A DNA stretch of 64,000 bases from Nostoc sp. TCL26-01 (GTDB taxonomy: Bacteria > Cyanobacteriota > Cyanobacteriia > Cyanobacteriales > Nostocaceae): contig NZ_CP040297.1 of assembly GCF_013393945.1 (NCBI RefSeq), positions 3,504,001-3,568,000 of the forward strand, in the 5' to 3' direction. This document shows, piece by piece, positions 18,309-27,904 of this stretch. Position 1 is the stretch's first letter. Each line of letters begins with the position of its first letter. A program made the position numbers and the translations under genes. The notes under the pieces are model-generated. The model had not been told where the DNA came from and did not search any database. It worked only from the letters and a program-made list of their open reading frames with translations.

Positions 18309-19502
18309 ATGAATCAAAGTGTGGGTGTTGCTTCTATCCAGGAGGAACCAACTAACAAGAGTCCTGTTGTTGCTAAATCACAGCTAATTGTCAAGCAACT
18401 TATCATCCTCTGTTTAGAAATGCTACTAGCATTGCCTTTGGGTTGGACTTTAACAAAGTTCCACATAGGCGGTATTTCCTGGATATTTGGGGGAATTGCT
18501 GCGGGGACAGCCATTCTCCAAGGATGTCGGATTTTTTACAATTACGCTCCTAAGCCTAACCGTATTGCGAGAAAAGTAGGCATGGGACTAGTTGGACTTA
18601 CAGTGGGTGCTTCAAATGCTAACAGTGATTTAGCCAGTCTTGCTTCTAGAATTCCCATATTTATTTTTCTGACTTTATTTTTACTATTATGTGGTAGCGG
18701 TATTGGCTATATTTACTCCCGCTTGAGTAAAACCAATATATTGACAGCGATGTTGGCTACAGTTCCCGGTGGCGTAGGGGTGATGTCATCTATCGCCGCC
18801 GATTACGATCGCAATGTCACTTTGGTAGCCTTAGTACAAGCAATACGTGTAACTTCCGTCGTCTTGCTCATACCTTTTATCGCTAGAACATCGGTGAATG
18901 ATTATTGGAATTTGCCCACACTACCACTTAGAGGTGCTTTAATCGATTTTGATCCAGCACAACTAACTTTATTAGCAATAGCACTGCTACTGACTGGCAT
19001 CATCATATTTCTTGCCATCATCTTGAATATTCCGGCTGGCGATTTTTTTGGTGCATTAATCTTGGGAGCAACATTTAATTTTTGGCTAAATAGCTTACCT
19101 TTTGTCAATGATGTTCACTTTCATGCGCCACTATTGGTCAACATCATCGGTCAAATTTTACTGGGAATTACCATTGGGGAATATTGGGGAGAAAAACCCA
19201 ACTTCGGCACAAAAACCGTCGGTTATGCTTTGATGTCCGTCGTTATGACCTTGGTTGCAGGTGCGATCGCTGCTATTCTAGCTATGCAGTTAACCTCCTG
19301 GGACTGGCTAACTTGTCTATTAGTCACAGCGCCTGGTGGTTCAGCCGAGATGATTTTAGTTTCCCTCGCCCTCAACCATAATGTAGAAATCGTTACAGCC
19401 GGTCACTTAGTCCGACTCATCGCCATTAACAGTTCTTTACCTCTGTGGTTATTTTTGTTCCGTCGTCTTGATAGGAGATGGGGCGTAGAAAATAGGCAAT
19501 AA
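18309..19502 (+). CDS. AbrB-family integral membrane protein (formerly 'ammonia monooxygenase-like')
   Basis: The 397-residue product has about ten hydrophobic helices in two similar halves, each with a Gly/Pro-rich motif: AMLATVPGGVGVMSSIAADY in the first and CLLVTAPGGSAEMILVSLAL in the second. This duplicated A-P-G-G pattern marks the AbrB/TIGR03082 membrane family. Older annotations calling it ammonia monooxygenase are not supported, and it is unrelated to the AbrB transcription factor. E. coli AbrB is linked to regulation of aidB; the transported substrate, if any, is unknown. The ATG at 18309 is used; a GTG two codons earlier is possible. Confidence 0.85.
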   Translation: MNQSVGVASIQEEPTNKSPVVAKSQLIVKQLIILCLEMLLALPLGWTLTKFHIGGISWIFGGIAAGTAILQGCRIFYNYAPKPNRIARKVGMGLVGLTVGASNANSDLASLASRIPIFIFLTLFLLLCGSGIGYIYSRLSKTNILTAMLATVPGGVGVMSSIAADYDRNVTLVALVQAIRVTSVVLLIPFIARTSVNDYWNLPTLPLRGALIDFDPAQLTLLAIALLLTGIIIFLAIILNIPAGDFFGALILGATFNFWLNSLPFVNDVHFHAPLLVNIIGQILLGITIGEYWGEKPNFGTKTVGYALMSVVMTLVAGAIAAILAMQLTSWDWLTCLLVTAPGGSAEMILVSLALNHNVEIVTAGHLVRLIAINSSLPLWLFLFRRLDRRWGVENRQ

Positions 19503-19593
19503 AACTTACCTACTGGCGTGGCAAGCTTTAAACGTGGCGATAGATTTTTATTTTTGTAGGGTGCGTTAACGAAGTAACGCACCGTCTTATACC

Positions 19594-19634
19594 AATTCAA
19601 AATTCAAAATTCAAAATTCAAAATTCAAAATTAA
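19594..19634. repeat. AATTCAAA octamer STRR
   Basis: Five tandem copies of an 8-base unit (AATTCAAA), ending in AATTAAG. Confidence 0.85.
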
Positions 19635-19700
19635 GAAAGCCTTGTTCTACAAGGGTTTCCGTGTTTGGATCTGTATCAGATTTTTAGTGAATTGGTCTTA

Positions 19701-19854
19701 GAGGGTGTTGGAAAAGTTTCAGTAGGTATAAAAATGTCATTCTTCCTTACGCTCCGCGTAAGGAAGAATCTAGGTTTTGTGGCACATACCGAGATGTTTC
19801 ATTCCGCTACGCTGCATTCAACATGACAAAGAAACAGACTTTTCCAACGTCCTC
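19701..19854 (+). mobile_element. 154-bp MITE, copy 2
   Basis: Same orientation as copy 1, flanked by TTA at 19698-19700 and 19855-19857. Its centre is a palindrome (ATTCTTCCTTACG ... CGTAAGGAAGAAT) that is less complete in copies 1 and 3. The ends read GTTGGAAAAGT rather than GTTTGAAAAGT in both arms, a paired change that preserves the inverted repeat. Confidence 0.92.
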
Positions 19855-19935
19855 TTAATCTCATTGGCGGTGCGTTCCGCTACCCTGCGGGAACGCTACG
19901 CGAACGCAACAACGCACCCTACTATTGCACTACAG

Positions 19936-20019
19936 CATTGTGAATGTATTGACCGACATTGTGAATGTACTGGCTAACATTGCTAATGTATTGACTGACA
20001 TTGCCAATGTATTGATTAA
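19936..20019. repeat. 21-bp tandem array, four units
   Basis: Units read CATTGTGAATGTATTGACCG plus A, with changes at a few positions. A fifth, partial unit (CATTGCCAAT) follows the inserted element at 20361. Confidence 0.85.
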
Positions 20020-20352
20020 CGTGAGTTCGACGACTGGAAAAACCCCTCTCAAACCTCTCCCCTGCAAGGAGAGAGGCTTTAAAACCCTCATTTTTCGTTG
20101 ATATATTATGGTCTTTACTCCCCTCTCCGCGTCGGAGAGCAGGGTGGTTTCATACAAACAGAGAAAAAACAAAACTTTGTTTCAAAGCCTCTCCCCCCGT
20201 GGGGGAGAGGTTTGGAGAGGGGTCAAAACTTCTGCTACAAAGCGACAAATCAAGATGTATGTATTTTTCTTTTTTCGTATGAAACCACCCTGCCCTCTCC
20301 GCGTCGGAGAGGGGTTGGGGGAGAGGTCAAAAAAGATTTATCGAACTCACGT
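20019..20352. mobile_element. 334-bp inverted-repeat element inside the tandem array
   Basis: The ends are ACGTGAGTTCGA and TCGAACTCACGT, perfect 12-base inverted repeats, flanked by TTGATTA at 20012-20018 and 20353-20359. Inside, CTCTCCGCGTCGGAGAG with a GGGTGGTTTCATAC arm recurs in inverted form near 20277-20310. No protein is encoded, so it looks like a non-autonomous element. Confidence 0.7.
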
Positions 20353-20559
20353 TTGATTAACATTGCCAATATGGACTATTGACCACCCTCAGCAAAGTTT
20401 TTTGGTTCAGTGCGTAAGTCCTATGTATTTTCAATTGACGCTGCAATGTATCTAAGTTATAACCAACTATCAAGGATACACGTATATATTTATTTGAGTA
20501 TTACCACTAGCACATAGAGTAATCATCAAGACATTCTGACTCTTGCTCACACAACACTC

Positions 20560-20592
20560 AGATCCCCGACTTCTTGAAGAAGTCGGGGATCT
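20560..20592. repeat. 33-bp perfect palindrome upstream of the giant gene
   Basis: AGATCCCCGACTTCTT and AAGAAGTCGGGGATCT flank one central base. It ends 48 bases before the ATG of the next gene and would form a strong hairpin in its leader. Confidence 0.85.
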
Positions 20593-20640
20593 AATTTCTC
20601 ATGAATATCTCACTTATACTAAATCTTGAAAACAACAAAC

Positions 20641-23600
20641 ATGACACTCACAAAAACACCCACAAATATTGCAACCTCACTCCAAAACACAACACTGGTT
20701 GTCATCGACGCAGGAGTGCAAGACTATCAACTGCTACTAACAGGCATCACACCGACAACACCAGTACTCATCCTCCATCCCCAGCAAGATGGCATCGAGC
20801 AAATTACCGCCCTGATTAGCCAGCAACAAATCCACAGTCTGCAAATCATCGCTCACGGTAGTCCAGGCAACTTACAACTAGGCAACACCCAACTCAACCT
20901 AGATAACCTGTACCACTACCAACAGCAACTACAACAATGGCAAATCACAGACCTACTCATTTATAGTTGTGAACTAGCCCAAGGTGAAACAGGACAAGCT
21001 TTCATCAACCAACTACACCAACTCACAAGAGCAAATATTGCCGCCTCCACAAATAAAGTCGGCAATAGCCAACAAGGAGGAAGTTGGGAATTAGAAGTAA
21101 AAATAGGTGAGATATCATCTACCTTGGCAATTGAATCGATAGTCAAAAAGCACTATCCCCATGTATTAACTGACCCTGGTTTAATCTGGGCGAAAAACTT
21201 AGGGGCGAGTAGTAGTGACCTAGGCTTAAGCATAGAAGTGGATAGTGCAGGCAATATCTACACTACTGGCCATTTCCAAGGCACAGCCGATTTTGACCCA
21301 GGCAGTGGCACAACTAACCTCACAAGCACTGGTGGTAGTTTGGACATATTCATCTCCAAACTCAATAGCGATGGCAGCTTTGCTTGGGCGAAAAACTTAG
21401 GGGGGAGTAGTACTGACATAGGCTATAGCATAGCAGTGGATAGTGCAGGCAATATCTACACTACTGGCTATTTCGCTGGCACAGCCGATTTTGACCCAGG
21501 CAGTGGCACAACTAACCTCACAAGCACTGGTGGTGGTAGTACTCAAGACATATTCATCTCCAAACTCAATAGCGATGGCAGCTTTGCTTGGGCGAAAAAC
21601 TTAGGGGGGAGTAGTACTGACGAAGGCTTTAGCATAGCAGTGGATAGTACAGGCAATATCTACACTACTGGCTATTTCGCTGGCACAGCCGATTTTGACC
21701 CAGGCAGTGGCACAACTAACCTCACCAGCGCTGTTGGTACTCAAGACATATTCATCTCCAAACTCAATAGCGATGGCAGCTTTGCTTGGGCGAAAAACTT
21801 AGGGGGGAGTAGTACTGACATAGGCTATAGCATAGCAGTGGATAGTGCAGGCAATATCTACACTACTGGCTATTTCCGAGGCACAGCCGATTTTGACCCA
21901 GGCAGTGGCACAACTAACCTCACCAGCGCTGTTGGTACTCAAGACATATTCATCTCCAAACTCAATAGCGATGGCAGCTTTGCTTGGGCGAAAAACTTAG
22001 GGGGGAGTAGTACTGACATAGGCTATAGCATAGCAGTAGATAGTGCAGGCAATATCTACACTACTGGCTATTTCGCTGGCACAGCCGATTTTGACCCAGG
22101 CAGTGGCACAACTAACCTCACCAGCGCTGGTAGTAATGACATATTCATCTCCAAACTCAATAGCGATGGCAGCTTTGCTTGGGCGAAAAACTTCGGGGCG
22201 AGTAGTACTGACATAGGCTATAGCATAGCAGTAGATAGTGCAGGCAATATCTACACTACTGGCTATTTCTCTGGCACAGCCGATTTTGACCCAGGCAGTG
22301 GCACAACTAACCTCTCCAGTGCTAATAGTAGTTTTGACATATTCATCTCCAAACTCAACAGCGATGGCAGCTTTGCTTGGGCGAAAAACTTAGGGGGGAG
22401 TAGTACTGACATAGGCTATAGCATAGCAGTAGATAGTGCAGGCAATATCTACACTACTGGCTATTTCCGAGGCACAGCCGATTTTGACCCAGGTAGTGGC
22501 ACAACTAACCTCTCCAGCGCTGGTAGTGATGACATATTTATTGTCAAATTAGGTGCTGTTGCTACCCCAGGTGTCACCATCACCCAAAGCGGTGGTAACA
22601 CAAATGTCACCGAAGGTGGTGCAACTGACACTTACACAGTCGTCCTCACCAGCCAACCCACAAGCAATGTCACCATCAGTGTCAACCCTGGCACACAAAC
22701 CACAACCAGTGCCAACACACTCACCTTCACTGCCGCAAATTGGAATACTGCCCAAACTGTGACAGTCACTGCTGTCAATGACTCTGTAGTAGAAGGCAAT
22801 CACACAAGCACTATCACTCACACAGCCACCAGCAGCGATACCAATTACAACGGCATCACTATTGACAGCGTCACTGCCAATATTACTGACAACGACACCG
22901 CAGGCGTAACCATCACCCAAAGCGGCGGTAACACAAATGTCACCGAAGGTGGTGCAACGGACACTTACACCGTCGTCCTCAGAAGCCAACCGACAAGTGA
23001 TGTCAACATCAGTATCAACCCCGGCACACAAACCACAGCCAACCCAATAACCCTAGCTTTCACAGCCGCAAACTGGAATACTGCCCAAACTGTGACAGTC
23101 ACCGCCGTTAATGATGCTGTAGTAGAAGGCGTACACACAAGCACTATCACTCATACAGCCACCAGCAGCGATGCCAATTACAACAACATCACCATTAACA
23201 GCGTTACTGCCAATATCACCGACAACGACACCGCAGGCTTAACCATCACCCAAAGCGGCGGTAGCACAAATGTCACTGAAGGTGGTGCAAACGATACTTA
23301 CTCAGTCGTCCTCACCAGCCAACCCACAAGTGATGTCACCATCAGTATCAACCCCGGCACACAAGCCACAGCCAGTACCAACACACTCACTTTTACAAGT
23401 AGCAACTGGAACACTGCCCAAACTGTGACAGTCACTGCCGTCAATGACTCTGTAGTAGAAGGTAATCATACAAGCACTATCACTCACACAGCCACCAGTA
23501 GCGATACCAATTACAACGGCATCACTATTGACAGCGTCACTGCCAATATTACTGACAACGACACCGCAGGCGTAACCATCACCCAAAGCGGCGGTAACAC

Positions 23601-26454
23601 AAATGTCACCGAAGGTGGTGCAACGGACACTTACACCGTCGTCCTCAGAAGCCAACCGACAAGTGATGTCAACATCAGTATCAACCCCGGCACACAAACC
23701 ACAGCCAACCCAATAACCCTAGCTTTCACAGCCGCAAACTGGAATACTGCCCAAACTGTGACAGTCACCGCCGTTAATGATGCTGTAGTAGAAGGCGTAC
23801 ACACAAGCACTATCACTCATACAGCCACCAGCAGCGATGCCAATTACAACAACATCACCATTAACAGCGTTACTGCCAATATCACCGACAACGACACCGC
23901 AGGCTTAACCATCACCCAAAGCGGCGGTAGCACAAATGTCACTGAAGGTGGTGCAAACGATACTTACTCAGTCGTCCTCACCAGCCAACCCACAAGTGAT
24001 GTCACCATCAGTATCAACCCCGGCACACAAGCCACAGCCAGTACCAACACACTCACTTTTACAAGTAGCAACTGGAACACTGCCCAAACTGTGACAGTCA
24101 CTGCCGTCAATGACTCTGTAGTAGAAGGTAATCATACAAGCACTATCACTCACACAGCCACCAGTAGCGATACCAATTACAACGGCATCACTATTGACAG
24201 CGTCACTGCCAATATTACTGACAACGACACCGCAGGCGTAACCATCACCCAAAGCGGCGGTAGCACAAATGTCACTGAAGGTGGTACAACAGACACTTAC
24301 ACCGTCGTCCTTACTAGCCAACCCACAAGCAATGTCAACATCAGTATCAACCCCGGCACACAAACCACAGCCAATACCAACACACTCACCTTTACTGCCG
24401 CAAATTGGAATACTGCCCAAATTGTGACAGTCGCCGCAGTTGATGATGCTGTATTTGAAGGCAATCACACAAGCACTATCACTCATACAGCCACCAGCAG
24501 CGATAGCAATTACAACGGCATCACTATTGACAGCGTCACCGCCAATATCACTGACAACGACACCGCAGGCGTAACCATCACCCAAAGCGGCGGTAGCACA
24601 AATGTCATCGAAGGTGGTGCAACGGACACCTACACAGTTGTCCTCACCAGCCAACCCACAAGCAATGTCAACATCAGTATCAACCCCGGCACACAAACCA
24701 CAGCTAACCCAATAACCCTAGCTTTCACAGCCGCAAATTGGAATACTGCCCAAATTGTGACAGTCGCCGCAGTTGATGATGCTGTATTTGAAGGCAATCA
24801 CACAAGCACTATCACTCATACAGCCACCAGCAGCGATACCAATTACAACAACATCACTATTGACAGCGTCACCGCCAATATCACTGACAACGATACCGCA
24901 GGCGTAACCATCACCCAAAGCGGCGGTAGCACAAATGTCATCGAAGGTGGTGCAACGGACACCTACACAGTTGTCCTCACCAGCCAACCCACAAGCAATG
25001 TCAACATCAGTATCAACCCCGGCACACAAACCACAGCTAACCCAATAACCCTAGCTTTCACAGCCGCAAATTGGAATACTGCCCAAATTGTGACAGTCGC
25101 CGCAGTTGATGATGCTGTATTTGAAGGCAATCACACAAGCACTATCACTCACACAGCCACCAGCAACGATGCCAATTACAACAGCATTGCTATTGATAAT
25201 GTTACTGCCAATATTACTGACAATGATCCTGCTACTCCTCCCAACACAGGTACACCAGGAAAAGACATTCTTTATGGCACAGCCGGAGATGACACCATCA
25301 ATGGCTTAGAAGGTAACGACTACCTCATCGGCAATGCCGGCAATGACACCCTCAACTGCGGCACAGGCAACGACTACGGATTTGGTGGTGCAGGAGATGA
25401 CACCATCAACGGTGAAGATGGCAATGATTTACTCTACGGTAATGAAGGTAACGATACCCTCATCGGTGGTGAAGGTAACGACAACCTCGATGGTGGTATA
25501 GGTGATGACACCCTCATCGGTGGCAATGGCAACGACACTTACACTGTCGATAGCTTGAAGGATAAGATTACCGAAACTGCTGAAGGTGGCACTAGAGATA
25601 AAGTCAACTCTTCTATCACTTGGACACTGGGAGATAACCTAGAAAACCTCACCTTAATTGGTAACGCTGCTATCAACGGTACTGGTAATAGCCTCAATAA
25701 CCAAATCCTCGGCAATAATGCCAACAATATTTTAAATGGTGGCGACGGTGATGACTGGTTAATTGGACAAGGTGGTGATGATACCCTGATTGGTGGTGCT
25801 GGCAACGATCGCCTTAATGGTGGTAGTGGTAGTAATAACCTTAATGGTGGTGCTGGCAATGATATCTATGAGGTAGATAGTGCAACTGAGGTGATTACGG
25901 AAGCAGACAATGGGGGTACAGATACTATCATCTCTAGTGTGGAATTAACTCTGGCTACCAACTTGGAGAATTTAACTTTGGTGGGCAGTGGCAATATTAA
26001 TGGTACTGGGAATGATGTCAGTAATCGTTTAGTTGGCAATGCTGGTAATAATACCCTGACTGGCTTGATTGGCAATGACTATCTCTCCGGTGAGGGGGGA
26101 AATGACACCCTTGTTGGTGGTTTGGGGAATGACACCCTTGTTGGTGGTAGTGGTATGGATACTTTTGATTTGACGGGAAGTAGGAGTGCTTTTGATACTA
26201 TCTTGGATTTCCAAGTGGGTGAGACGGTGCTGTTGTTGGGTTCTGAGTTTGGCTTAAGTCAAGCTGGGACACTGAATGCTAGTTTGTTCCATTTGGGGAC
26301 TGCGGCTGATAATTCTACTCAACGCTTCATCTACAATCAGGCTACTGGTGCTTTGTCTTTTGATGCTGATGGTAGTGGTGCGACTGCACAGGTGCAGATT
26401 GCTTTGTTCTCTAATTATGTGGTTTTATCTAATACTAATTTTACTGTTGTGTAA
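20641..26454 (+). CDS. Giant secreted repeat protein: DUF4347, SBBP, Calx-beta-like and RTX modules
   Basis: A 1937-residue modular protein. Residues about 20-170 form a DUF4347 domain (LHPQQDGIEQITALISQQQI, AHGSPGNLQLG, LLIYSCELAQGETGQAF). Seven SBBP-type beta-propeller repeats follow (AKNLGGSSTDIGYSIAVDSA, GNIYTTGYF), about 65 residues each. Then come eight 111-residue Calx-beta-like repeats (VTITQSGG...NVTEGG...ANITDND). After these are RTX calcium-binding nonapeptides (GGEGNDNLDGG type) with two NLENLTL insertions, and a C-terminal beta domain. There is no signal peptide; RTX proteins usually leave by type I secretion through a C-terminal signal. The ATG at 20641 is preferred to a TTG at 20626. 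Probably an extracellular adhesin or matrix protein. Confidence 0.88.
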   Translation: MTLTKTPTNIATSLQNTTLVVIDAGVQDYQLLLTGITPTTPVLILHPQQDGIEQITALISQQQIHSLQIIAHGSPGNLQLGNTQLNLDNLYHYQQQLQQWQITDLLIYSCELAQGETGQAFINQLHQLTRANIAASTNKVGNSQQGGSWELEVKIGEISSTLAIESIVKKHYPHVLTDPGLIWAKNLGASSSDLGLSIEVDSAGNIYTTGHFQGTADFDPGSGTTNLTSTGGSLDIFISKLNSDGSFAWAKNLGGSSTDIGYSIAVDSAGNIYTTGYFAGTADFDPGSGTTNLTSTGGGSTQDIFISKLNSDGSFAWAKNLGGSSTDEGFSIAVDSTGNIYTTGYFAGTADFDPGSGTTNLTSAVGTQDIFISKLNSDGSFAWAKNLGGSSTDIGYSIAVDSAGNIYTTGYFRGTADFDPGSGTTNLTSAVGTQDIFISKLNSDGSFAWAKNLGGSSTDIGYSIAVDSAGNIYTTGYFAGTADFDPGSGTTNLTSAGSNDIFISKLNSDGSFAWAKNFGASSTDIGYSIAVDSAGNIYTTGYFSGTADFDPGSGTTNLSSANSSFDIFISKLNSDGSFAWAKNLGGSSTDIGYSIAVDSAGNIYTTGYFRGTADFDPGSGTTNLSSAGSDDIFIVKLGAVATPGVTITQSGGNTNVTEGGATDTYTVVLTSQPTSNVTISVNPGTQTTTSANTLTFTAANWNTAQTVTVTAVNDSVVEGNHTSTITHTATSSDTNYNGITIDSVTANITDNDTAGVTITQSGGNTNVTEGGATDTYTVVLRSQPTSDVNISINPGTQTTANPITLAFTAANWNTAQTVTVTAVNDAVVEGVHTSTITHTATSSDANYNNITINSVTANITDNDTAGLTITQSGGSTNVTEGGANDTYSVVLTSQPTSDVTISINPGTQATASTNTLTFTSSNWNTAQTVTVTAVNDSVVEGNHTSTITHTATSSDTNYNGITIDSVTANITDNDTAGVTITQSGGNTNVTEGGATDTYTVVLRSQPTSDVNISINPGTQTTANPITLAFTAANWNTAQTVTVTAVNDAVVEGVHTSTITHTATSSDANYNNITINSVTANITDNDTAGLTITQSGGSTNVTEGGANDTYSVVLTSQPTSDVTISINPGTQATASTNTLTFTSSNWNTAQTVTVTAVNDSVVEGNHTSTITHTATSSDTNYNGITIDSVTANITDNDTAGVTITQSGGSTNVTEGGTTDTYTVVLTSQPTSNVNISINPGTQTTANTNTLTFTAANWNTAQIVTVAAVDDAVFEGNHTSTITHTATSSDSNYNGITIDSVTANITDNDTAGVTITQSGGSTNVIEGGATDTYTVVLTSQPTSNVNISINPGTQTTANPITLAFTAANWNTAQIVTVAAVDDAVFEGNHTSTITHTATSSDTNYNNITIDSVTANITDNDTAGVTITQSGGSTNVIEGGATDTYTVVLTSQPTSNVNISINPGTQTTANPITLAFTAANWNTAQIVTVAAVDDAVFEGNHTSTITHTATSNDANYNSIAIDNVTANITDNDPATPPNTGTPGKDILYGTAGDDTINGLEGNDYLIGNAGNDTLNCGTGNDYGFGGAGDDTINGEDGNDLLYGNEGNDTLIGGEGNDNLDGGIGDDTLIGGNGNDTYTVDSLKDKITETAEGGTRDKVNSSITWTLGDNLENLTLIGNAAINGTGNSLNNQILGNNANNILNGGDGDDWLIGQGGDDTLIGGAGNDRLNGGSGSNNLNGGAGNDIYEVDSATEVITEADNGGTDTIISSVELTLATNLENLTLVGSGNINGTGNDVSNRLVGNAGNNTLTGLIGNDYLSGEGGNDTLVGGLGNDTLVGGSGMDTFDLTGSRSAFDTILDFQVGETVLLLGSEFGLSQAGTLNASLFHLGTAADNSTQRFIYNQATGALSFDADGSGATAQVQIALFSNYVVLSNTNFTVV
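22909..24240. repeat. 666-bp tandem duplication inside the giant gene
   Basis: The pair of Calx-beta-like repeats 2-3 (from about 22909) recurs as repeats 4-5 (from about 23575) at an exact 666-base offset, with no difference noticed over the stretches compared by eye. The other repeats differ at many bases. Confidence 0.8.
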
Positions 26455-26472
26455 ATATACGGTTAAGGGTAA

Positions 26473-26928
26473 TTAACGCTTTGCATAGGCAACTAAGGAA
26501 ACGCCCAAAACTACAAATACAACTCCGGCAATGCGTGTAGGACTTGCTACATATTTAGTGAGTCCCAGCGCACCGTAATGATCGAGGAGAAGTGCTGCAA
26601 TCATCTGACCAGCGATTGTCAATGCTAGTGCCAGAGATGCTCCAATTTTGGGTGTAGCAAAAATTGTTGACCACACATACAAAGTACCTAAACAACCGCC
26701 AATCCACATCCACCAAGAAGTTTGCCCTAGTGAAGTTGCCGCCGGCAGTGGATATCGTGCCAAGAAGCAAATAACCAGTGATGCTAACGTACCGGCAAGA
26801 TAGGAAATGAAGGTGACTTGCATCGGTTCACCGACATAGCGTCGCAGTAGTGTGTTCAGGGCAACTTGAACAGGGAGAATAGCGCCACCAACAAGTGCTG
26901 CTAATAGATAAATCGTGCGCCCGTTCAT
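26473..26928 (-). CDS. YdcZ-type DMT family transporter
   Basis: The 151-residue product has about five hydrophobic helices and fits the short DMT_YdcZ (former DUF606) family, whose members probably dimerise to form a carrier. Signatures are LAALVGGAILPVQVALNTLL, WWMWIGGCLGTLYVWSTIFA and a final GVVFVVLGVSLVAYAKR helix. The ATG at 26928 is chosen because GGAGGT lies 7 bases upstream; the frame is open nine codons further but without a ribosome site. It converges on the giant gene with 18 bases between them. Substrate unknown. Confidence 0.85.
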   Translation of the reverse strand: MNGRTIYLLAALVGGAILPVQVALNTLLRRYVGEPMQVTFISYLAGTLASLVICFLARYPLPAATSLGQTSWWMWIGGCLGTLYVWSTIFATPKIGASLALALTIAGQMIAALLLDHYGALGLTKYVASPTRIAGVVFVVLGVSLVAYAKR

Positions 26929-26998
26929 CTCTAAACCTCCTGTTTCGCTGATCATCTTTACTAGGGTTTATTGTGCCAGTTGTGTAAGTCTTCAGCAA

Positions 26999-27688
26999 TT
27001 AAACAGAAAAAAGCGATCGCATCATTTGTTCTAACACCTTTAACCCCCGCAAAGAACCACGAATCAGGTGAGTAGCCGCCACAGGTTGACGGAGAAATCT
27101 TTGCGCCAGAATCAGAGGCTGTAGAGAACCATCAGGATTAATGGCTGCACTGATATCAGGGATATCATGATGGCAATCATCACTAACAACTCTGAGCATC
27201 GCTACAGCCACTCCAGCTTGATGTAAAAGTTCTAGGGCAGCAAATCCTTCCATATCCACCACATCAACCCCCAAAGTTTCACCCAGATGACGTTTTTCTG
27301 TTGCGGAGGAAATCACGCGATCGCTTGTCAATGATTTGACAAAAGGGAGTGCTGAGTGCTGAGTGCTGAGTACTGAGTTTAGTTGTGCAGTTAGGGAGCG
27401 ATCGCATACTTGCAGTTGTTCACAATACCTGCAATTGTCGTATAGCACAATATCCCCAACAGCATATTTTTGACTTAAACTACCACATAACCCCATAACC
27501 AGCACTTTTGGTTGTGGCTCATTTCCCCAGATTTTTTTTCCTAGTAATTGTTGCAAGTAGTTTGTTAATGGTTTTATCCCCACTGGTATAGGCACAACAT
27601 CTGGCATTTCACCAACAACCACGCGACTTAAACCACGACGCACCGCCGCATATTCAGCACCCTGCGGCACAAGAATTGTGTCTATCAT
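26999..27688 (-). CDS. hpnG: HpnG-like hopanoid-associated nucleosidase/phosphorylase
   Basis: This 229-residue protein belongs to the nucleoside phosphorylase/MTA-nucleosidase fold. Seen: VLVMGLCGSLSQKYAVGDIV (phosphate or ribose loop), VDVVDMEGFAALELLHQAG (the ribose-binding Met-Glu) and LRVVSDDCHHDIPD (catalytic Asp). HpnG removes adenine from adenosylhopane in hopanoid side-chain synthesis. The assignment rests on fold plus location: hpnA and hpnH lie just across a divergent RND gene. Residues about 103-114 (LNSVLSTQHSAL) are encoded by STRR DNA. The ATG at 27688 was chosen because the upstream frame is also STRR. A generic nucleosidase is the alternative. Confidence 0.7.
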   Translation of the reverse strand: MIDTILVPQGAEYAAVRRGLSRVVVGEMPDVVPIPVGIKPLTNYLQQLLGKKIWGNEPQPKVLVMGLCGSLSQKYAVGDIVLYDNCRYCEQLQVCDRSLTAQLNSVLSTQHSALPFVKSLTSDRVISSATEKRHLGETLGVDVVDMEGFAALELLHQAGVAVAMLRVVSDDCHHDIPDISAAINPDGSLQPLILAQRFLRQPVAATHLIRGSLRGLKVLEQMMRSLFSV

Positions 27689-27836
27689 TTGGGGATTGGG
27701 GATTGGGGATTGGGGATTGGAGGACAAGGGGACAAGGGGACAAGGGGACAAGGAGAGGATAACTCTGAACTAATGACCAATGACTATTGACTATTGACTA
27801 TTGACCATTGACTAATGACTATTGACTATTGACTAA
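27689..27836. repeat. STRR clusters between divergent hpnG-like and RND genes
   Basis: Three families in a row: GGGGATT heptamers (27694-27719), GGGGACAA-type units (27722-27750), and ATGACTATTGACTATTGACC units (27770-27836). The promoters for both directions must lie within or beside this short gap. Confidence 0.85.
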
Positions 27837-27904
27837 TTAGCAAAGTAGTGAAGATTACTGTAGCATGACAAATAATTATGTCTTGTGTGTAATAACTTTC
27901 TAAG

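Larger units (their letters stand above)
19503..20640. other. Repeat-rich gap between the AbrB-family gene and the giant repeat protein
   Basis: Over 1.1 kb with no gene. In order: a GTGCGTTAAC...GTAACGCAC hairpin (19560-19583), an AATTCAAA STRR (19594-19634), MITE copy 2, a 21-bp tandem array, a 334-bp inverted-repeat element, and a perfect palindrome (20560-20592). Short open frames here are repeat sequence and are not reported as genes. Confidence 0.75.

Noticed and set aside
18309..19502. Ammonia monooxygenase annotation
   Set aside because: The duplicated A-P-G-G membrane motifs belong to the AbrB membrane family, and no copper-ligand pattern of AmoA is present.
19936..20019. Regular 21-base repeats that could suggest a CRISPR array
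   Set aside because: The units are directly adjacent with no unique spacers, so this is a tandem array. No cas genes are nearby.
22549..25029. Several long reverse-strand open frames (up to 242 codons) rich in Cys, Gly and Val
   Set aside because: They are the reverse reading of the Calx-beta-like repeats, recur at the same 333- and 666-base offsets, and resemble no protein family.
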